From Clostridiaceae bacterium (GTDB taxonomy: Bacteria; Bacillota; Clostridia; Oscillospirales; Butyricicoccaceae), in the NCBI GenBank assembly GCA_018383195.1, contig JAGZOP010000048.1:1-14865 (forward strand): 14,865 nucleotides of DNA, given 5' to 3'. Position numbers and translations under genes: made by a program. Position 1 is the first letter of the stretch. Each line of letters begins with the position of its first letter. Positions 12,833-14,865 of the stretch are shown here, piece by piece. The notes beneath the pieces are model-generated. The model did not search any database. It saw nothing but the letters and a program-made list of their open reading frames with translations, and was not told the DNA's origin.

Positions 12833-12921
12833 CAATTAGGAGTAAAACCTTGCTCGATGGCGGGCGGCGGTGTGTCAAAAAATATATGGAATTGTTTTAG
12901 AACCGCCCCGGCTGGAACAGA
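12833..12921. other. Junction between Maff2 remnant and serine recombinase gene
   Basis: A stretch of 89 bases with no gene, from the break in Maff2 to the recombinase stop. On the (-) strand it has an AT-rich centre (about 12882-12900) and a GC-rich part towards the remnant. A GA dinucleotide occurs at the break (within GGGATAAA), and TnpX/TndX-type large serine recombinases join at GA dinucleotides. It is therefore a candidate right or left end (att site) of the recombinase-carrying element. Confidence 0.45.
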
Positions 12922-14586
12922 TCAGCCCTTGACCTGTTCCACCTCCGGGATGGGTTTGAGATTGAAGTGAATTTCGATAGAAATGTGTCGTATCTTATCG
13001 CTGTCGATGTGTTCATGGACAACGATTTCTTTAATCAGGCGGTTTAGGGTGGCTGCGTCCAGCTCCGTGATGTCGGCATATTCCTGAATGGCGTCCACCC
13101 ATTGTTTGGCGTCCATCGCCAGTCGCATTTCATCAGCCAGCTTCTTGCGCCCCTGTGCAACCCGTTCTTTCAGTTCAGCCTGTTCCTTCTGCGTCTTGTC
13201 CAGCATGAGATTGAAGTTGGCTTCGCTGATCCGTCCGGCAACCATGTCCTCATAGAGCCGCAACACCATCTTTTCCAGTACCTCAATCCGTTCCTCATCC
13301 TTCGTCAAGGAACGCTCCAATGCTTCCCGCTGGCCTTTCTGTTCGGCTTCGCAGGTGTTGGTCAGCTTCCCGGCAATGGCTTCCCCATCGGTCAGGGCAG
13401 CCTTGGCGCACTCCCGGATTTTGTTCAGGACAAGGTGGTAAAGGGTGTCGTACTCCACCCGGTGCTGGGTGCAATGGTTCTTGCCAAACGCCCCATAGGT
13501 CTTACAGGCGTAAATCTGTTGCGGGTGCTTGGCGTGGGTGGTGCGGATGGTCAGCGACTTGCCGCACTCGCCGCACTTGATAAGCCCTGCAAACAGGCTG
13601 GTTTCCCCGTCCTGCCGGGGGCGCTGGCGGGATTTCAGCTTGTCCTGCACGATGGCAAAACTTTTGCTGTTGATCAGCGGTTCGTGCCGTTCCTCCACCA
13701 CGATCCAGTCCTGCGGCTTCTTCTCGCCAATGGTGCCGATTTTGAAGCGGTAGTCTTTCTTTTGGGAAGCTATCGCCCCGGTATAAACGGGATTCATCAG
13801 GATGTCCTTTATCACGGAGAAGTCCCACATATACCGCCCGTTTTCCGGGTCTTTCTTTTCCCATTTGGTGCGGACATTGCGAAAGCCCCGTTCCCGGTTC
13901 CACCATGTAGGGCAAGGCACCTTCTGTTCCTCCAGCCTGCGCCGGATGAAGTTGGGGCCGTGTCCTTCCAGCGCCCAAAGAAAGATTTGCCGGACAATGG
14001 GGGCGGTTTCCTCGTCCACCAGCAGGTGGTTTTTGTCCTCCGGGTCTTTCCGATACCCAAAGGGAGCCACACAGCCGGTAAACTGGCCTTGCTGGGCTTT
14101 CAGAAGATACGAGGAATGTACCTTCTTGGAAATATCCTTGCTGTACATCTCGTTCAGGATGTTCTTGAACGGCGCAATGTCGTTGTTGTCCCGCATGGTG
14201 TCGATACCGTCATTCATGGCGATATAGCGGACGCCGTGACGGGGGAAGAAGTCCTCGATCAGTGTGCCGGTCTGCAAGTAGTTTCGGCCCAATCTCGATA
14301 AATCTTTCGTTATCACAAGATTTATCTGCCTGCGCTCGATGGCCTTTAACATCCGTTTCAGGTCGGGGCGCTCCATGTTCAGCCCCGTGTAGCCATCGTC
14401 CTGATAGACTGCCACAACCTCCCATCCCTGCTTTTCGCAGTAGCTTTCCAGCATATCCCGCTGGTTGGCAATACTGGCGCTCTCCCCGTCAAGGTCATCG
14501 TCTTTGGAAAGCCTGCAATAGACGGCCGCCCGGAAGCTGCCCGCCAGAATTGCGTCCATGCCTGTGTATTCGTATCCGTTCATCAT
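12922..14586 (-). CDS. Large serine recombinase (TnpX/TndX type)
   Basis: A 554-residue site-specific recombinase that would excise and integrate a mobile element through a 5'-phosphoserine intermediate. The resolvase domain (about 18-165) has the catalytic Ser27 in YCRLSKDD, DGYTGLNMERP (64-74) and VITKDLSRLGRNY (91-103) with the active-site arginines. The recombinase domain follows (about 190-310, with GYRKDP, YTGAIASQKK). A zinc ribbon has Cys338, Cys341, Cys361 and Cys372. A coiled coil and a C-terminal DUF4368-like tail (about 400-554) complete it. Length and order are those of an intact Tn4451/Tn5397-type enzyme. Start at 14586, 6 bases after the small upstream gene's stop, no strong ribosome binding site, so coupled translation; the next ATG codons are 14583 and 14559. 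Confidence 0.93.
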   Translation of the reverse strand: MMNGYEYTGMDAILAGSFRAAVYCRLSKDDDLDGESASIANQRDMLESYCEKQGWEVVAVYQDDGYTGLNMERPDLKRMLKAIERRQINLVITKDLSRLGRNYLQTGTLIEDFFPRHGVRYIAMNDGIDTMRDNNDIAPFKNILNEMYSKDISKKVHSSYLLKAQQGQFTGCVAPFGYRKDPEDKNHLLVDEETAPIVRQIFLWALEGHGPNFIRRRLEEQKVPCPTWWNRERGFRNVRTKWEKKDPENGRYMWDFSVIKDILMNPVYTGAIASQKKDYRFKIGTIGEKKPQDWIVVEERHEPLINSKSFAIVQDKLKSRQRPRQDGETSLFAGLIKCGECGKSLTIRTTHAKHPQQIYACKTYGAFGKNHCTQHRVEYDTLYHLVLNKIRECAKAALTDGEAIAGKLTNTCEAEQKGQREALERSLTKDEERIEVLEKMVLRLYEDMVAGRISEANFNLMLDKTQKEQAELKERVAQGRKKLADEMRLAMDAKQWVDAIQEYADITELDAATLNRLIKEIVVHEHIDSDKIRHISIEIHFNLKPIPEVEQVKG

Positions 14587-14592
14587 AACCGT

Positions 14593-14790
14593 TTACCCGC
14601 ACAATCCAGACGGAACACGGTTCTTCTGAACCTCGTCTTTATTATATCCTAAATCTTGTGTTTTCGCAAGATTTTCCTTGCCGGTATTCTGCCCATATTT
14701 TTGGGCAATCAGGCTTACAAAGACATCCGCTGCGTCCAGCTCGCCGTCAAAAACTGTGGTAACATGAATCTCTGTTTTCGTTTTTGCCAT
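14593..14790 (-). CDS. Small conserved protein upstream of the recombinase
   Basis: A 65-residue protein, MAKTKTEIHVTTVFDGELDA, continuing with ADVFVSLIAQKYG and ending VQKNRVPSGLCG. GGAGG precedes the ATG at 14790 by about 10 bases. It ends 6 bases before the recombinase start on the same strand. I associate this sequence type with small genes in front of serine recombinases in Clostridia elements, but no function is known; a recombination directionality factor is a possibility, without direct evidence. Confidence 0.65.
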   Translation of the reverse strand: MAKTKTEIHVTTVFDGELDAADVFVSLIAQKYGQNTGKENLAKTQDLGYNKDEVQKNRVPSGLCG

Positions 14791-14865
14791 AGGCAGTTAT
14801 CCTCCATAATAGAATAGCCAGACAAGGAGAAGGTCGGCAACGAAGTCCGGCAACGGGCTTCAAAA

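Larger units (their letters stand above)
12833..14865 (-). mobile_element. Serine recombinase module, one end of a nested or fused element (partial)
   Basis: The module holds the large serine recombinase and its small upstream partner, starts at the Maff2 break and runs off the right edge. It lacks the 23-bp palindromes that mark the ICE genes. The recombinase gene ends about 90 bases from the break, as expected for a terminal recombinase gene of a Tn4451/Tn5397-like element. The other end is not in the window. Confidence 0.5.

Noticed and set aside
13102..14301. 399-codon + strand frame opposite the serine recombinase
   Set aside because: Antisense to an intact recombinase with all motifs; no start signal.

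Overview
The window reads as a fragment of an integrative and conjugative element (ICE) of the Tn1549 / C. difficile CTn type, in a GC-rich gut Firmicute (Clostridia, Oscillospiraceae or Lachnospiraceae). This rests on recognised protein families (MobC, MobA/VirD2-type relaxase, PrgI, VirB4, CD1112-type VirB6/TrbL, CD1107/CD1108, DUF4315, cysteine-rich VLP, Maff2 remnant), on gene order, and on strong AGGAGG ribosome binding sites. The exact species cannot be read from the sequence.

Layout from left to right. At 2-190 (+) is the 3' end of an XRE-type regulator, closed by its own terminator. The (-) strand mobilisation unit follows: relaxase (360-1775) and a CD1845-like membrane protein upstream of it (1855-2145). 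At 2334-3161 (+) sits an AT-rich HNH-nuclease gene with its own promoter, which looks like cargo. A hairpin at 3171-3202 separates it from the long (-) strand transfer operon. In transcription order from high to low coordinates that operon is: Maff2 remnant, VirB6/TrbL, SpoVG-like, DUF7007-like, PrgI, VirB4, NlpC/P60 hydrolase (CD1108), DUF4315, DUF4366 (CD1107), a 63-aa Cys protein, cysteine-rich VLP protein, a 196-aa ICE protein, a DUF4316-like protein and MobC. At 12833-14865 a large serine recombinase and a small upstream partner gene sit directly against the Maff2 remnant and appear to have cut it. The first part of Maff2 and the VirD4 coupling protein normally found next to it are not in the window.

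How the parts work together (family knowledge): MobC and the relaxase nick and pilot the DNA. VirB4 powers a Gram-positive type IV secretion channel built from PrgI, VirB6 and the CD1107/CD1108 proteins, and the P60 hydrolase opens the wall. With no coupling protein visible, this fragment may not be self-transmissible unless the gene lies beyond the right edge.

The most unusual structure is a family of eleven near-identical 23-bp palindromes (10-bp arms, 3-base variable loop) scattered through the ICE genes from 303 to 11836. They are absent from the serine recombinase module and from the body of the HNH gene. Most punctuate gene junctions, 0 or 4 bases after a stop codon and 17-22 bases before the next start codon. 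Three lie inside coding regions, all in the same reading frame. A second oddity is a set of non-ATG starts behind good ribosome binding sites: CTG for the relaxase, TTG for VirB4 and for the 196-aa protein, and only ATC available for the P60 hydrolase.
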